Positions 35,101-46,453 of a stretch of DNA of 64,000 nt are shown one piece after another. The stretch comes from Haberlea rhodopensis (lineage: Eukaryota; Streptophyta; Magnoliopsida; Lamiales; Gesneriaceae): positions 372,001 through 436,000 of the forward strand of contig CAJQUN010000057.1 of NCBI GenBank assembly GCA_907163345.1, given 5' to 3'. The notes beneath the pieces were generated by a model. That model was given only the letters and a program-made list of their open reading frames with translations. It was not told the DNA's origin and did no database searches. Within the stretch, counting starts at the first letter, position 1. Each line of letters starts with the position of its first letter. A program made the position numbers and the translations under genes.

Positions 35101-35550
35101 AGTGATCGATCCTGCAGGCAATGAATTTAACCAACTCTTAGCTTTATCATTTAAAGAAAAAGGAAAAAGTCTTAACCTGATGGCGTCATCACTGACGCCA
35201 TTGTGCTTGAATGTGTCGCATATCTCCAAAAAGTTGGAGATATGAGCATTAGGATAATCAGTATGCGATCCTCCGAATTGCACAGAATGTTGAATCATCT
35301 GAATTATGGCAGGCTTGATCTCGAAGTTATTAGCTTGGATCCTTGGTCTTGTGATGCTGGACATAGTGCCTTGAAAAGATGGTTGTGCATAGTCCATCAT
35401 GGACCTTATAATTGACACTTCATCATTATGTTGTTCACCATTCTCTCGATTGTTCTCAGCCATCTCTCTTGTTGCTTTCCGAAGTCTTCTGCAAGTTCGT
35501 TCAATCTCTAAGTCGAGTGGCTCTAATATAGGTCTGTCACTTCGTAGCAT
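32116..35550 (-). CDS. Gag-protease-reverse transcriptase of element C
   Basis: 1144 aa. Gag core about 70-260 (RLRLFPFSLNDKAKSWLNSL, LYEAWERFKDLLRRCPHHG). Zinc knuckle C305-C317 (CDLCGGNHPSTEC). Protease DLGAS at 595 with LILGRPFLATGKALIDV around 667-682. RT about 860-1120 with FLDGYSGYNQ, RRMPFGLCNAPATF and the catalytic FMDD at 1039-1042, the usual Athila variant of YMDD. The frame ends just after the RT domain because of a shift near 32120-32150 within a T/A-rich stretch. Apart from this the catalytic residues are intact. Acts in cytoplasmic particle assembly and reverse transcription. Confidence 0.93.
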   Translation of the reverse strand: MLRSDRPILEPLDLEIERTCRRLRKATREMAENNRENGEQHNDEVSIIRSMMDYAQPSFQGTMSSITRPRIQANNFEIKPAIIQMIQHSVQFGGSHTDYPNAHISNFLEICDTFKHNGVSDDAIRLRLFPFSLNDKAKSWLNSLPAGSITTWEGMAQAFLSKYFPPSKTAKMRNDITTFMQHDPETLYEAWERFKDLLRRCPHHGLPIWLQVQTFYNGLFSANRSMIDAAAGGTIMRKSPDEAFTLLEEMASNSYQWQSERNVPKRPIGMHQVDEVTSIQAQLEALNKKMDSLSMTAMQAQVITCDLCGGNHPSTECQAGNPFMLSNEQANFVGNRPPQGNSYSNNYNQPWRNHPNFSWSNQKNVLNPQPPPGYPPKPSMEELLTKFMTMTENRMQNQDASIKNLETQMGQMANMLAGRAPGSLPSDTEKNPREQAKAISLRSGKEIGSQTEDRDDEHVVELKGENDIQTRENGESTPTTAPIAPPKKVHIPPPFPAALKRAKVDASFAKFLEIFKKLQINIPFADALLQMPSYAKFLKDILSNKRKLGEHETIKLTEECSAVVQNKLPPKLKDPGSFSIPCTIGSISFTKSLCDLGASINLMPLSIFRKLGLGEPKPTTVSLQLADRSVTYPRGIIEDVLVKVDKFIFPADFLVLDMEEDADTPLILGRPFLATGKALIDVQQGKLILRVGEDQVTFNVFKALKHPHDEHMCFSVDIIDVLSANVFKGTHKDELEACLVEDIEKLGETVELKETVVYLNANIPHNRRVRNNLGELGERDMKPQKPSIEEPPTLELKTLPPHLKYVYLDCSESLPVIVSSSLTGINEDKLLRILREHKKAFGWKVADIRGISPSTCMHKILMEDAYKPVVQPQRRLNPKMQEVVKAEVIKLLDAGIIYPISDIAWVSPVQCVPKKGGMTVVKNENNELIPTRTVTGWRVCIDYRKLNDATRKDHFPLPFIDQMIERLAGYDFYCFLDGYSGYNQIAIAPEDQEKTTFTCPYGTFAFRRMPFGLCNAPATFQRCMMSIFHDMVEQFLEVFMDDFSVFGDSFDACLNNLDLVLTRCEETNLILNWEKCHFMVQEGIVLGHKISHKGMEVDRAKIQVIQELPPPVSGKGVRSFLGHAGFYRRFIKIFQKFQNHSPIY

Positions 35551-35693
35551 GCACTACAAAGACAACTCCCTGCAAAATTCAACACACGAAGGAATAACAG
35601 TAATGAAATCGTATAAACCGTAATAAAAATAATTATAAAAAAAAAATGGCTAAATTATAGTTAACTAATCTCTTATGATATTACTTAAACTAG

Positions 35694-35711
35694 TCCCCGG
35701 CAACGGCGCCA
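35694..35711 (-). other. Primer binding site (tRNA-Asp), element C
   Basis: Perfect TGGCGCCGTTGCCGGGGA on the minus strand, six bases from the end of the 5' LTR. Confidence 0.92.
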
Positions 35712-35717
35712 AAAACT

Positions 35718-37262
35718 TGATCGCTCTTATTTTAAACAGTATTTTCGAGTGTAGCGATTCTATACCGCAAGTGCACGGTGTCAAGTTTTAGTATAAGGAT
35801 TTAAAAGTAAGGAGTGTCGTACCCACAGGGACTAGTAGCAATTACCACGATTGATTAGAATTACTATATTTAACCTGCGATTAAGGAGTGATTATTAAAC
35901 TAAATTGACTTAAGCACAAAATTAACCTAAACAGCAGTGATGGATGATTGAAGAGAATTTATAAACGAATTATCAAGACGTCGGTTCACCCATGTAATCC
36001 CCCAAAAGTTGTCTATTAATTAAGATTCAATGTTCTATGTTCTAGGGTGACGAGTTTTCCTATTTCATTCGTTATACCTTGGTCCGGTTATAACGAGTCT
36101 AGCATTAACCTACAATAAATCACTCCCGTGTCTTTATTGAATAATTAATACCGAAAAACGCTTTGTGAAAACTACTAGCCTTCGATTTTGGTAAATCTAT
36201 TGCTATCACACGTGTGCTACATTTTACTTGGTCCGTCTCAACCTAAAACCCACGGCCTAATTTACTACGTCGTATCGTAATCTCCTATGGTCAATTCAAT
36301 TACGATTACCAATATCATGCAAAAGGTAGCTAATCTTTTACAAGCATTAACAACATAAATTATGCGCAAAGATCATAGAAATTAAATCAAAACCGTTAAT
36401 TAACTATAGGGTTCAAACATGGGATCCCCTATGTCTTGACAAAGAATTTAGCCAACAACCATAATCAAATTATAATGCATAAACATGTCTTTAAACAAAT
36501 TCAACATCAAAAATCTGATATAAAAATTAATAAGTTCAGAAATACTAAGATGACGAGGATGTCGCTCCGTGCGTCGCTCTGTTCTTCCGTTCCTTGCGTT
36601 GCTCTTGCTCTTCAATGAATTGTGGTGGTGCTTTTGATGGAGGAGGGGCTGCTAGGTCTATCAAAAAGTGGGCAAAAGTCCTCCCAAAATCGTCCCTTAG
36701 TCTGATATATAGGGTTAACATGTGTAGCAAGGAGTCCCCTTTGAACCAAACATGGAAAGTCTTTATTTTTCCAAAAACTCTTATTCCGCGATCGATCTTC
36801 GTTCTTCCGCGATCAATCTTCGTTCTTCCGCGATCAATCTTCATTCTCTACTGGACGTTGATAGCCAAAATAAGGAAATCCGCGATCGATCTTGGTTCCC
36901 TCGCGATCGATCGCGAGTCTTCACTGTACATTGGCGATCGATCGCGAATTCTTGCCGATCGATCGCCAATGTCTTCTGTTCAGCATTACTCTTTAAAGCT
37001 CGGCGATCGATCGCGATGTCATTGCCGATCGATCGCGAGCTGTATAAAAATTCCTCCTTCGAGATTTCAGTCCATTTTCTCACGTCTTCGCTCGGTTTGG
37101 TCCTTTTTCAACATTATTTGCTTATTTCCTCCACTTTTATCCCATTGGACCTAGATTCCTGAAATACACAAAAATATACCAAAAAGCGTAAAATCATCCA
37201 GGAATCAATACTAAAATCAATACAAAAACATAGCAAAATAAGTGTAAAATTCACACTTATCA
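35718..37262 (-). repeat. Right (5') LTR of element C
   Basis: 1545 bp. Carries three copies of the CGCGATC(A/G)ATCTTCGTTCT repeat where the other LTR has two. CGATCGATCG cluster at 36785-37040 lies upstream of the minus-strand TATA-like box (CCTATATATCAG, about 36703-36714), in U3. Confidence 0.93.
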
Positions 37263-37815
37263 GTTATAGAGGTTAGGAGGCTGAGGGTTAGGTTAGAATC
37301 CATGTAGGAAGGAAAGAAATCAAGAATCCAAGCTTTCCAAAACTCTGCTGGCGATCGATCGGCGCTGTCTGGAAATCGATCGCCAGCCTTTATTTTTCAG
37401 GCAGATTGTCTCGGCGATCGATCGCGGATTTTTGCCGATCGATCGCCGAGCCTTAACGTTTTTTGGTGAGTTTCGTATTTTGGCCATAACTTTCTCATAC
37501 GAACTCCGAATTCGACCAGTTGTCCACGCGAAGATAACTGAAAGTTCTACAACTTTTCTGTGAACCACATTTCCAAAACTTGGCTCGAACATATCTAAAT
37601 TTGAGGAGAAAGGAGCAACATGTGTCTTGGATTCTGATTTTTTACTCTTTTCTTCAACTTTACTTGTTCTTTCATCATTTTAGCTTGATTTCTTCACATT
37701 TTCCTACATTTACACAAATATACGATTAGGTAGCATATGTATCAATTTATCCATCAAAATATACCAAATCGTAGACAATTAAGCATACTAGATGTGCCTA
37801 TTTCTAGTCACATCA
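37263..37815 (-). repeat. Right (5') LTR of element B, part 2
   Basis: Continues the B LTR after the C insertion; homologous to about 19808-20341, including CGATCGATCG copies at 37351-37450. Followed by CTCCA, the B target duplication. Confidence 0.92.
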
Positions 37816-39581
37816 CTCCACACCAGATATCATTCACAACTGAAATTCGAGAATATCGTGTTATCAGACCACATATGGTCCACAACTCAGGTTACAAGTC
37901 ACCAGCACATCCCCAGTGTACAATCAACCCAATGGAGATCATACTGCTCATCCCAATACCTCATATTATTGACATTCTCAATCATACTAACGAATACTCA
38001 TACCATTCGACGTCTGGTACTCGTCAAGTCCAACACACGTTGGTTGCACCATCAAAACTGACTTGTTGAGAATACAGTTTGGCAATGTATCAATACAGAC
38101 AAACACTTGCGTGAAAAAGCTCTCACCTCAAGCGCAAAAGTGTGATAATGACCATACCAAGTGTACAATAAGCTCTTATTGTCACATCATACAATTCATC
38201 ATACTCTGTACCCACATTCCAGCAAATGGGTACAACAAACTCACTATCTTACCATAATACGTTATCATCTAACGAATACACCTTGTCTGCATAAGGTATT
38301 AACATCACCACCAACATGTGGTACAGTCATAGATAATATAACATCCACATACTGTCACATTCTACTACTATGCATACTCTTCCTGACTTCCATCATGAAG
38401 TCATCATGATAATACAAACAATGAAAGTTAAGAGAGCATCCCTTTCCCCATCTCACTTATAGATGCATACAATCAGGCATGCCAAAGTCTTCAACCGTTA
38501 CATCTCAATCATCACTCATGAGAAATTAGTGGCATAGTCATTCGTATAACATGAGATTATCTATGTTCTTCCTGACATCGCTATACGCATGCATGTCCAT
38601 ACCAACCAACTCAATGCATAGACACATACAAAGTGTTACTCCGCACATAGATATCACTACTACTATGCAGTCCACAGAACCAGATGCCATAATATACATC
38701 TCGCAAGCAAACGTACTCGACTTAGTACTCTCTTGTCAATCTAAGACACACAATCGTACGTCATACAATAGTTAGTACATAGGAAACTGGCAGTACAAAT
38801 ACCCATTGGAAGTCGTCTCCGAAATCTCATACGGTGTGCATCATCGCCAACATATACCAGCTCCGCTCTCATCACCACATTCACAAACTGACATAGGGTT
38901 AAACACAATAACCCTAACATGCAACCAAGGCCTCAATCCCCTCATACAAACATATCTCCACAAGAACAACAACTAGAAAACAACAGCAAATACAGTTGTC
39001 ATACCCTGTTTCACGATCCGAAACATCTTCTTTCATCTGTCTGACACAACAAAAACATCGTACACAAAACTCACTCACTTTCGGTACACATTCCAGGTCA
39101 TAACATGTCACTGACTTCATCGTTCAGTCCTGTCACTGTTCACCATATTAACATTTTAGACAGTCTCAATCACACTAACTTTGCCCAGGGAGCTGACACC
39201 ACGATCTGGTCACCACGCTCCAACCACTCCTCAACTTGCTCCCCAGATTCAGTACCTTCATATCGGAAGACATATAGTTCAAGAACTGAATGACTGGCAA
39301 GTCCCCAGATAAACATATCTATTTCCCCTGGCCTTTGGCCCACTGGGAATGGTAGTACAGAAACTGGGTAACAACCACATTTACACTCACATCCCCTCTA
39401 AAATTATTGAGAATTCATAACAAGTCGTACCACCATACTGCAATACAAGGGTTAACAACAATATTTTGAAACACATAAAGCATATTAGCACAATAACATG
39501 ATTTCAAGTGAATAGGCATCTCCCTAATTCACTTCCTCTACCCTTGTTCACCCCAGTTAACCACTGCTCTGATACCACTAA
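37816..39581 (-). other. Element E internal region, PBS side
   Basis: About 1.77 kb without protein signatures. Ends with minus-strand TGGTATCAGAGCAGTGGTT (39559-39577), a good match to the initiator-Met tRNA PBS, four bases from the 5' LTR. Open frames here (38551-38775 and others) show no recognisable domain. Confidence 0.65.
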
Positions 39582-41711
39582 TGTGGGACCTCGTCAGTCT
39601 TAATCTTCAATTATACATTTAATTAAGTAAATCACATATCTTGACTTATCAGGATTAAGAGACTATTACTACTGATCAAGATTTTTCAATATGTCTTTTG
39701 CTTACATAGTTCATATACACCACATCTTGTATAGCTTTTACACATCACAATTCATCTCGATCAGTTTAACTCCTAGGAGCAGAAGGTAGACTCACACTCT
39801 CGGCTTTCCCCCAGCTATGAGTCCCTACAGAACAACCAAGCAAAACATGAGTATATAAATGATGTTCACAATCCAACATCAATGTAATGCATAAATACTG
39901 TATAAACAACTTCATGTAATTCATGCATTTGTGATACTCCTCTCTGGTTGTTCCTCTACATACCCCAAAACACAGTATACATCATGATACAATTGGCCAC
40001 ATATGTCATGGCATATCTCATTCAACATCCTGTTATAACGGGACCGATATGATATGCCTCTCAGCTTAATATGTCAGTGGCTCAGCCTTCACGTCACATA
40101 TTAGCAGCACATACCATAGCTATATTGTATGCCCAACAATGGCATACTCCTCATGGCATCAACTATATGCCTCAATAACATCAATATACAACATGCCCAA
40201 CAATGGCATCAACTATATGCCTCAATAACATCAATATACAACATGCCCAACAATGGCATACTCCTTATGGCATCAACTATATTCCTCAACAACATCAATA
40301 GACAACATGTCCAACAATGGCATACTTCTTATGACATCAACTATATGCCTCAACAACATTGTGACTCACAACACCAATCACATATGATATTCACAATAAT
40401 CTCATTTCAATCACCAATAAATCATCATCACATATAATGATCATAGATGGAATATCAATACTAGTACGTCAACACGTACCTGTCGTCCTGTACAAAAAGA
40501 AAAGCAGGAGTTAATATGTAACCTCCTCTCTGACCCGTCCCTTGTGATGGTGCTACATGAACATCAACAATTACAATGTTAAAATAGGCTTCACCATCAA
40601 CTGGTCCACAAAATATCACATTTGTCAACAATCCAACCTAGCGATCGATCGGTATCTATAGCGATCGATCACTTCAACTTTGTTACCCTATAGATCGATC
40701 ATTGATGTAGCGATTGATCGCTATTTAAGTCAAAGTTTCACATAATGTTTTGGCCTTCTAGCGATCGATCAGTAATCCTTCAGTGATCGATAACCAAAGC
40801 TCGCGATCGATAGGTAACATATAGCGATCGATCGCTACGAGTTTCAACCGCCTAATTATTTCCCCTGTCTCGGTGATCGATCGGTATGCTCCTAGCGATC
40901 GATCGCGAGACAGCAGAAGTTCCAAACAATGGTGATTTTCATGTCTATCTTCATGGTTCATCTGCTACACCTCCCAAATCAACGTCAAAACTTGATAAAT
41001 TCATACTCTAACATCATATGAACATGTTTTCATGTTACTCCTCATGTTTTTACATTATAACTCATATCAAATCAAGAACTACCAATTTACATGCTTCAAC
41101 TCCCAAACATCATACACCAATATAAAACAAGTATACAAAGCACATAATCCTTTCCAAGAAGTTATGAATTCACTTCACACAACTTCCTATTTTGCTTTCC
41201 AAGTTGAAATCCAAGAAAAGAAGCAAGAACAATCAAGGAGATGAGGAGGAGCTTGTGTAGAGATTTTGTAGGTGAAATGATGTGAATTGTGTGTTTCCAA
41301 TCTGATTTGCATATATTTATAATTAGGAATAACTCATGTCAAGTTGATTCCATGTAGTCTATCATGCATAAAATCCATGCCTTCCTTGTAGAGGCACTAC
41401 TAAACCATGTTCATAGCATTTCAAACTAATCATATAACACAACAATATCAATTGTATAATAAACTTGTTATAGTTGTTCCCAACTATTTGTGTCCAACTA
41501 TGTGTAGGTCATTTCACCATACACGTTATGCCTTTCATCGTCTATCAATTACTTCATTTCGTCATTCCTACTCGGTTCAATCCGAACTCGAGTCCAAAAT
41601 CATATCACGACCACCATACGTCACGTCACATATATAAATTAACTTGAGATATTATTGCATAATTACACAATACTCAAATAAAACATGCATACTTCATGTC
41701 TAGGCATTACA
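39582..41711 (-). repeat. Right (5') LTR of element E
   Basis: 2130 bp, homologous to 5622-7725. CGATCGATCG cluster 40639-40912, ~60-bp repeat array 40129-40370, TATA-like TTATAAATATAT (minus) at 41312-41322. Unlike A, C and F, the palindrome cluster here lies downstream of the TATA box. Confidence 0.88.
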
Positions 41712-41947
41712 GAAATAAAATAAAAAAGGGGGCTTTTAAAGTCAAATAAACTAGTACTATGATGAAAATCTAAGAAAACTAATATGCAAATTAAACTAGG
41801 ATGAATTAAATTATGAGAAAAGAGCGATTCTTGGTTTTCTGCTGACTTTACAATTGGGATTTACTATCTCGATCATCGATCTTCACATACGATGAATATT
41901 CATCGTTGGACATTTATTCCAATAATTAAAGTCCTATCACACCTTAT
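41712..41947 (-). repeat. Element F LTR, fragment 2
   Basis: Continues the B-like LTR after E; matches the B LTR from about 24440. Its last bases CTTAT (41943-41947) are the target duplication of G. Confidence 0.75.
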
Positions 41948-43389
41948 TGATAAATGTCATTTTTACACTTATTTAGATGTGATTTTCTAATGATTTTCAT
42001 ATTGATTCCTGGATGATTTTAAGTTTTTTGGTATATATTTCTATGTTTCAGGAATCAATGTTGAAATGCATAAAAGTAGAGGAAATGAGCAAAAAATGAT
42101 GAAAATGACCGAACCGGGCGAACGCGTCGAAGATAATGAAGAAAAGAAAAAAATAAAAAAAATATAAAGTGGTTCGATCGATCGAGATTGCATCTCAATC
42201 AATCGGCCTAGCCAGAAAAGTTGCTCGATCAAGATACGTACACGCCTTTCTCCTCACCCAATCACACGGCTCCTTTCTTCATTCACAAGTCCAACCCTCA
42301 CACGTTCCATCTCTCCATAACCAATCACACGCCACTCTTCTTTTAACTCCACCAATCACACGCCACTCTTCTTTTAACCCCACCAACCTCACGCCTCACA
42401 ACTCCATCTCACAAAATACACGTTCAGAATCCAAACCTTCATACACCTCAGACCCCTTTTCTTCATCCCTCCACCAAAACCAATTCACTCCATCATCAAC
42501 CTCCACCTTTCTACCATCTATCATCCTTCATCAACTCTACACCCTGTGATTTGGAACAAGCCAACAAGATAATCGAGGAGCACGATCGAGAAAGAAGCGA
42601 GGAAGGATCGAGAATCAACGAACGAAGTCGACTTGGGAGTTTGCTTTTACTTTTCTAATTTAGTTTTGAATGAATATTGGATTTATTGTGTTTTTGATGA
42701 TTGAGAGATATCCTAAACATTGTTTTTCCTATTGATATTGTGATTGAATTCATACATCTTCTATGTGCATGTTTTATTGTTCTTCATGCTTTTGAAGGAT
42801 TGATCGCCTTTGAATGATAATTTATTATAATTGAGATCGAAAGATAATATTATAATACGATATAGTAATCCATGCCATGCGTTAAAGATTAGATCGAAAG
42901 ATAAAATCACATACGAGTGATAGCTTTAGGTTATTCAATCTAAAGTTAGTGGTTTTCATACAGACTCATTCTATATCGAGTTGTTAATTAAATGAACCAG
43001 AGTTACTTGTTGCGATTTGATGTTAGGTTTAATATAGCTCGAGATAGTATATTGAATAAATTCGTAAATGGGAAAAAGAATTGTAAGAGTTGGGTTAGGT
43101 GAATCATTGTCTTGATAATTCTTTCTTGTGGACTTTTCTCGTGTTCATCGATTGTTTTGGTTGGATTAGAGTAGTTTAATTTAGTTATTAGTTTAATTAT
43201 TAATGAATTATCGTAAGTTAAATATAGTTTAAAGAAATCTTATTGTAGTTGCTTGTTAGTCCAAGGTTCGACACTCGTACTTACGAATCACTATATTAAA
43301 ACTTGACACTGTATGCTTGCGGTCGATTTGTGTTGTTGATTTATATCATCCACCGCTTAATATTTATTTACTAAAGAAAAGCGCGATCA
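41948..43389 (+). repeat. 5' LTR of element G
   Basis: Related to the A LTR over most of its length, for example the phrases around 42540-43010 against 350-800. CGATCGATCG-like motifs at 42173-42240. About 1.44 kb. Confidence 0.82.
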
Positions 43390-43394
43390 AGTTT

Positions 43395-43413
43395 TGTGCG
43401 CCTTTGCCGGGGA
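43395..43413 (+). other. Degenerate PBS of element G
   Basis: GTGCGCCTTTGCCGGGGA aligns with the tRNA-Asp PBS of B and C with small changes; same place relative to the LTR end. Confidence 0.6.
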
Positions 43414-43529
43414 TTAACTTTAGTAATATCATGCAAGATTCTTTGACTGTAATTTAAACATTTTTTTCTTTTTTTATATTTAATTTGGAAAAAAAATAAT
43501 TTAAGTGTTTTATTTTGGTTTTTCTTGTG

Positions 43530-44550
43530 AAGTACTTGGAGATGCTACATCAACAAGCATTCACAAGCTTTGCCCAACAATGTTCTGAGCTGTTCTATGT
43601 AGTTTGGGAGAGATTCAACAACTTAGCAAACGCATTCCGGTATCATGACTTTTCGAACTATACTCTTTTACATGTTTCTAAAATGGATTGGATTTGGAAA
43701 TACAAGGATGGTTATCTAATGGAGCTTTGGCAAACGGTAGTCCTCTGTTTGATAGAGATGAAGACAGCACATTGCACTTGTTCAATGATATGGCGGACTT
43801 CGATTACCACTGCAATATGATCCTTCACTACAAGGTTGGAGTCACCAACACCCACCGGAGCCTCACTACCCTCATCTTATAAACCAACCATTCGAGCATC
43901 TTGGAGAGAAGAGAGATAGTTATGCAAAAGTAATGGCTCCATCAGAGGATATCTTACTTAGATTCATGGCGCCAATTGAGCAACATTTAGAAAACCAGAC
44001 CATTTCTATACGTCACCTAGAGCAGCAACTAGCAATCCTTGTGGAAACCATTTCAATGAGCTACCAAGAGGAGGAGACGAGATCTACAAATCAGGCATGG
44101 TTACATAATGATGATCACTCAACTAATCATGTTTGGGGGAGTGAATCTACGCATGTGGAAAAGTCAAGGGAAGTTGAGCCACTTGAAGTGATTGAGCCTA
44201 CAGTGGAAAAGTCAACCTAGGAGATCATATGGGAAGACGAGCCAAGAGTGATGTTGGAGGAGAATATTTTCGAGAACTTTGATATGCACTCATCGATGGC
44301 GACTTGTTCTATGCCATATGTGGATCCATTCTTACCATCGATGCCAACATCACCAGAATATATCCTCCAAGATATGAAGTCGAGTCAAGAATCATTCTCC
44401 CATGCCTACCAATTCAAGAGTATTGTTGGAGCAATGAGCCTACACTGTTATAATCATGCCAATCTTGAGGGCCTACTAAATGAAGACCCATTAGTGGTAT
44501 CATACGATACTTACTATGGGCGGCAGCCGCTCTTTGATGGTTGCTTCTGA
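43530..44550 (+). pseudogene. Broken gag-derived ORF of element G
   Basis: Homologous to the intact ORF in A. Three pieces: 43530-43820 (half gag domain), 43933-44220 (ends in a TAG) and 44248-44550 (conserved tail through DPLVVSYDTYYGRQPLFDG). A frame change occurs near 43670-43690. The tail is the best preserved part. Confidence 0.75.
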
Positions 44551-44581
44551 TGGTCAAGCCGATGACTAGAAATCAGCGCTT

Positions 44582-44599
44582 CTTGGGAGGCAACCCAAG
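44582..44599 (+). other. Stem-loop just after the stop codon, element G
   Basis: CTTGGG AGGCAA CCCAAG, 31 nt downstream of the stop codon, as in A and B. Confidence 0.6.
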
Positions 44600-44798
44600 C
44601 ATATCCTTTTGTTATCTAGTTTATTTGATTTTCAGTTTTTGTTTTAGTTTTATTATCTCTCGAGTCGACTATTTTACTATCTGCATTCTTCTCTTGCAGC
44701 AGTATGCTTGACACCGTATGCTTGCGGTCGATTTGTGTTGTTGATTTATATCATGCACCGCTTAATATTATTTGCTAAAGAAAAGCGTGATCACTTAT

Positions 44799-45932
44799 GT
44801 TTAGTTAAATAGCCCAAGCGTTCTAGTTTAACCATTATCAAACAATCAATCAAAATACAAGCGATTAAAGATTTAAATCGATGATAGCATAAGAACTACT
44901 GAGATCGATGAAGCTAAACAACATAATCCAAGTGTCTATATTTAATCTAGTCAATTGTTTTTCCTAAGAATTTAACAAAAACTCACAAGCGGAAATTTAT
45001 TAATCTTAGTTGCTTCGTAAATTAGAGGGATCAAACGATTCCGTATTTGATATCTAATTTAGCATTAGATTGCATGAACAATAGTTATGTGATCAATCTA
45101 ACAATCAAACAACATAACCATAACAATAAATTCAGGAAAAACAATTGATACTCAATGAAAATCAACAAACAAAACATAGTCTCACGAGAATCGTAAACTC
45201 CAATGAATCGTCTTCCTTAAAAAAGAATCACAAAGATGTTTATCCACTCAATGGAAAACAATCAAAATTAAACATAAAAGCATAAAAGAAAACAAACTAG
45301 GCAAAACTATGTAGATCTTCACTTGTCGAGGTTGTCGCGTCCGACTTCGCTTCGATCTTTGTAGCCGCCTTTGAACTATGATGAACTAGATATGAACTAT
45401 CTATGAAAAGAAGCAAACGTATGTGTAAAAGTCTCTCCATAAGGTCTGGTGGTCGTGGGTTATTTATAGGAGGAGAGGAGATGACAAGAGTCTTTGTAGG
45501 ATGGAAAGAAATCAAATTCCCAAACTTTCCAAAACTTTTTGGCCGATCGATCGTTGGAACTCGTCGATCGATCGGTAGTCTTTTTTTCAAAATTTTCGGG
45601 CTCGCGATCGATCGCTGAAAACTGCCGATCGACCGCTGGAATGATTTTTTTGTTGCGTAATTTTTATGCCTTACTCGATCGATCGGTGGCTTCTCGGCGA
45701 TCAATCGCGAGTCTTGGCTCACTTTTATGCATTTTTCTTGGTCTAGTTTGATACATTATCAACTCCAATGCATTTCTTGATCCTTATTCGCCATTGTTAG
45801 CTCGATTTCCTCGATTCCACCTACATTTACACGAATATACGATTAGATAGCATATGTATCAAATTAACTATCAAAACATACCAAATCATAGGCAATTAAA
45901 CGCAATAGATATGTGTATTTCTAGTCACATCA
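44799..45932 (-). repeat. Element F LTR, fragment 3
   Basis: Resumes the B-like LTR after G and ends CTAGTCACATCA, the same end as B. CGATCGATCG motifs at 45541-45712 and a minus-strand TATA-like CCTATAAATA at 45461-45470. Open frames at 45297-45751 follow the palindromes on both strands and are not genes. Confidence 0.8.
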
Positions 45933-46138
45933 AACTCTCACATACTTAATCTTACTCGACCTCGAGTAAATCAAACAAAACTAAAATATTTTGTTGGCTC
46001 ATAGCATCATAACAAAGTAACTTGTCCTCACTTTAATGCCTCAGCAATTTTAAACATGCACAGTATTGAAAGGCGATGAAAGTTAACAGTGGAAAAAATT
46101 CAATCCCTAGACATTTCATACCCAACAAAGTATCGTAA
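45933..46138 (-). other. Element F internal remnant (3' side)
   Basis: Matches the B internal region next to its 3' LTR, including the TTACTCG / CGAGTAA stem-loop (45952-45969). Similarity to B stops at about 46138, where LINE-like sequence begins. Confidence 0.7.
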
Positions 46139-46450
46139 TCAAAGTGTTGCACTTGAATACTCTGTTAACATTTCACACATCTACCGTGAAAGAAATTCTT
46201 TAACCGATGCTCTTGCTAACAAAGCTTTAGATAATCTGGTGTTTCCCAATATGCTTGACGCTAAACTGCTCGGTTTATGTAGATTAGATAGAATGAGCAT
46301 CCCTCATCTTCAAATTTAAAGCAAATTCTTGTAATGTATCTTGGAGATTTGGTGTAGTCCCCTCTCATGTATTACTTATTATTTATTTCTAACAAACAAG
46401 TATGGATCCGCCAAAACCCCACAATGCCGGGGGTGTTCATTATTAAAAAA
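46139..46450 (+). mobile_element. 5'-truncated LINE-like fragment with RNase H end
   Basis: The frame to 46319 encodes VNISHIYRERNSLTDALANK, the C-terminal helix region typical of plant RNase H domains in non-LTR elements. It is followed by a short 3' sequence and an A-run (46442-46451). No target duplication could be recognised, so the left boundary is set by loss of B similarity. Confidence 0.55.
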
Positions 46451-46453
46451 AAA

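Larger units (their letters stand above)
25332..37262 (-). mobile_element. Element C: nearly complete Athila retrotransposon
   Basis: 11,931 bp, LTRs 25332-26856 and 35718-37262, ends TGATCGCTC...CTTATCA, perfect target duplication GTTAT (25327-25331, 37263-37267). tRNA-Asp PBS (35694-35711) and polypurine tract (26857-26869) both present. Encodes gag, zinc knuckle, protease, RT, RNase H and integrase, then a third ORF after pol as in envelope-bearing Athila-type elements. The only clear lesion is a frame change between RT and RNase H near 32080-32160. The LTRs are nearly identical, so insertion is recent. It is the innermost element of the stack. Confidence 0.95.
18815..37815 (-). mobile_element. 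Element B: Athila-like gag-protease retrotransposon, interrupted by C
   Basis: LTRs at 18815-20341 and at 24324-25331 joined to 37263-37815, each TGGTAGCG...CACATCA in plus coordinates. Perfect target duplication CTCCA (18810-18814 and 37816-37820). tRNA-Asp PBS at 24301-24318 gives minus orientation. Without C it is about 7.1 kb with a 4.0-kb internal region that carries a broken gag and protease but no RT, RNase H or integrase. It needs proteins from a relative to move, or lost pol by deletion. Confidence 0.92.
5622..41711 (-). mobile_element. Element E: LARD-like LTR retrotransposon, interrupted
   Basis: Two LTRs (5622-7725 and 39582-41711), each TGTGGG...ATTACA in plus coordinates. An initiator-Met PBS lies inside the right LTR and a purine tract inside the left one, so the element reads on the minus strand. 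Flanks AAAAT (5617-5621) and GAAAT (41712-41716) are a target duplication with one mismatch. Removing nested D and B leaves about 7.8 kb, of which about 3.6 kb is internal and shows no gag, protease, RT or integrase signature. It therefore resembles a LARD. The LTRs differ by many substitutions and indels, so the insertion is old. Confidence 0.85.
41948..44793 (+). mobile_element. Element G: truncated relative of element A
   Basis: 5' LTR 41948-43389 (TGATAAATG...GCGATCA), degenerate tRNA-Asp PBS, A-like broken ORF, then only the last ~87 bp of the 3' LTR (44707-44793). Target duplication CTTAT (41943-41947 and 44794-44798) is perfect, so the whole insertion is still present but has lost its 3' non-coding region and most of the 3' LTR by internal deletion. 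Confidence 0.88.
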
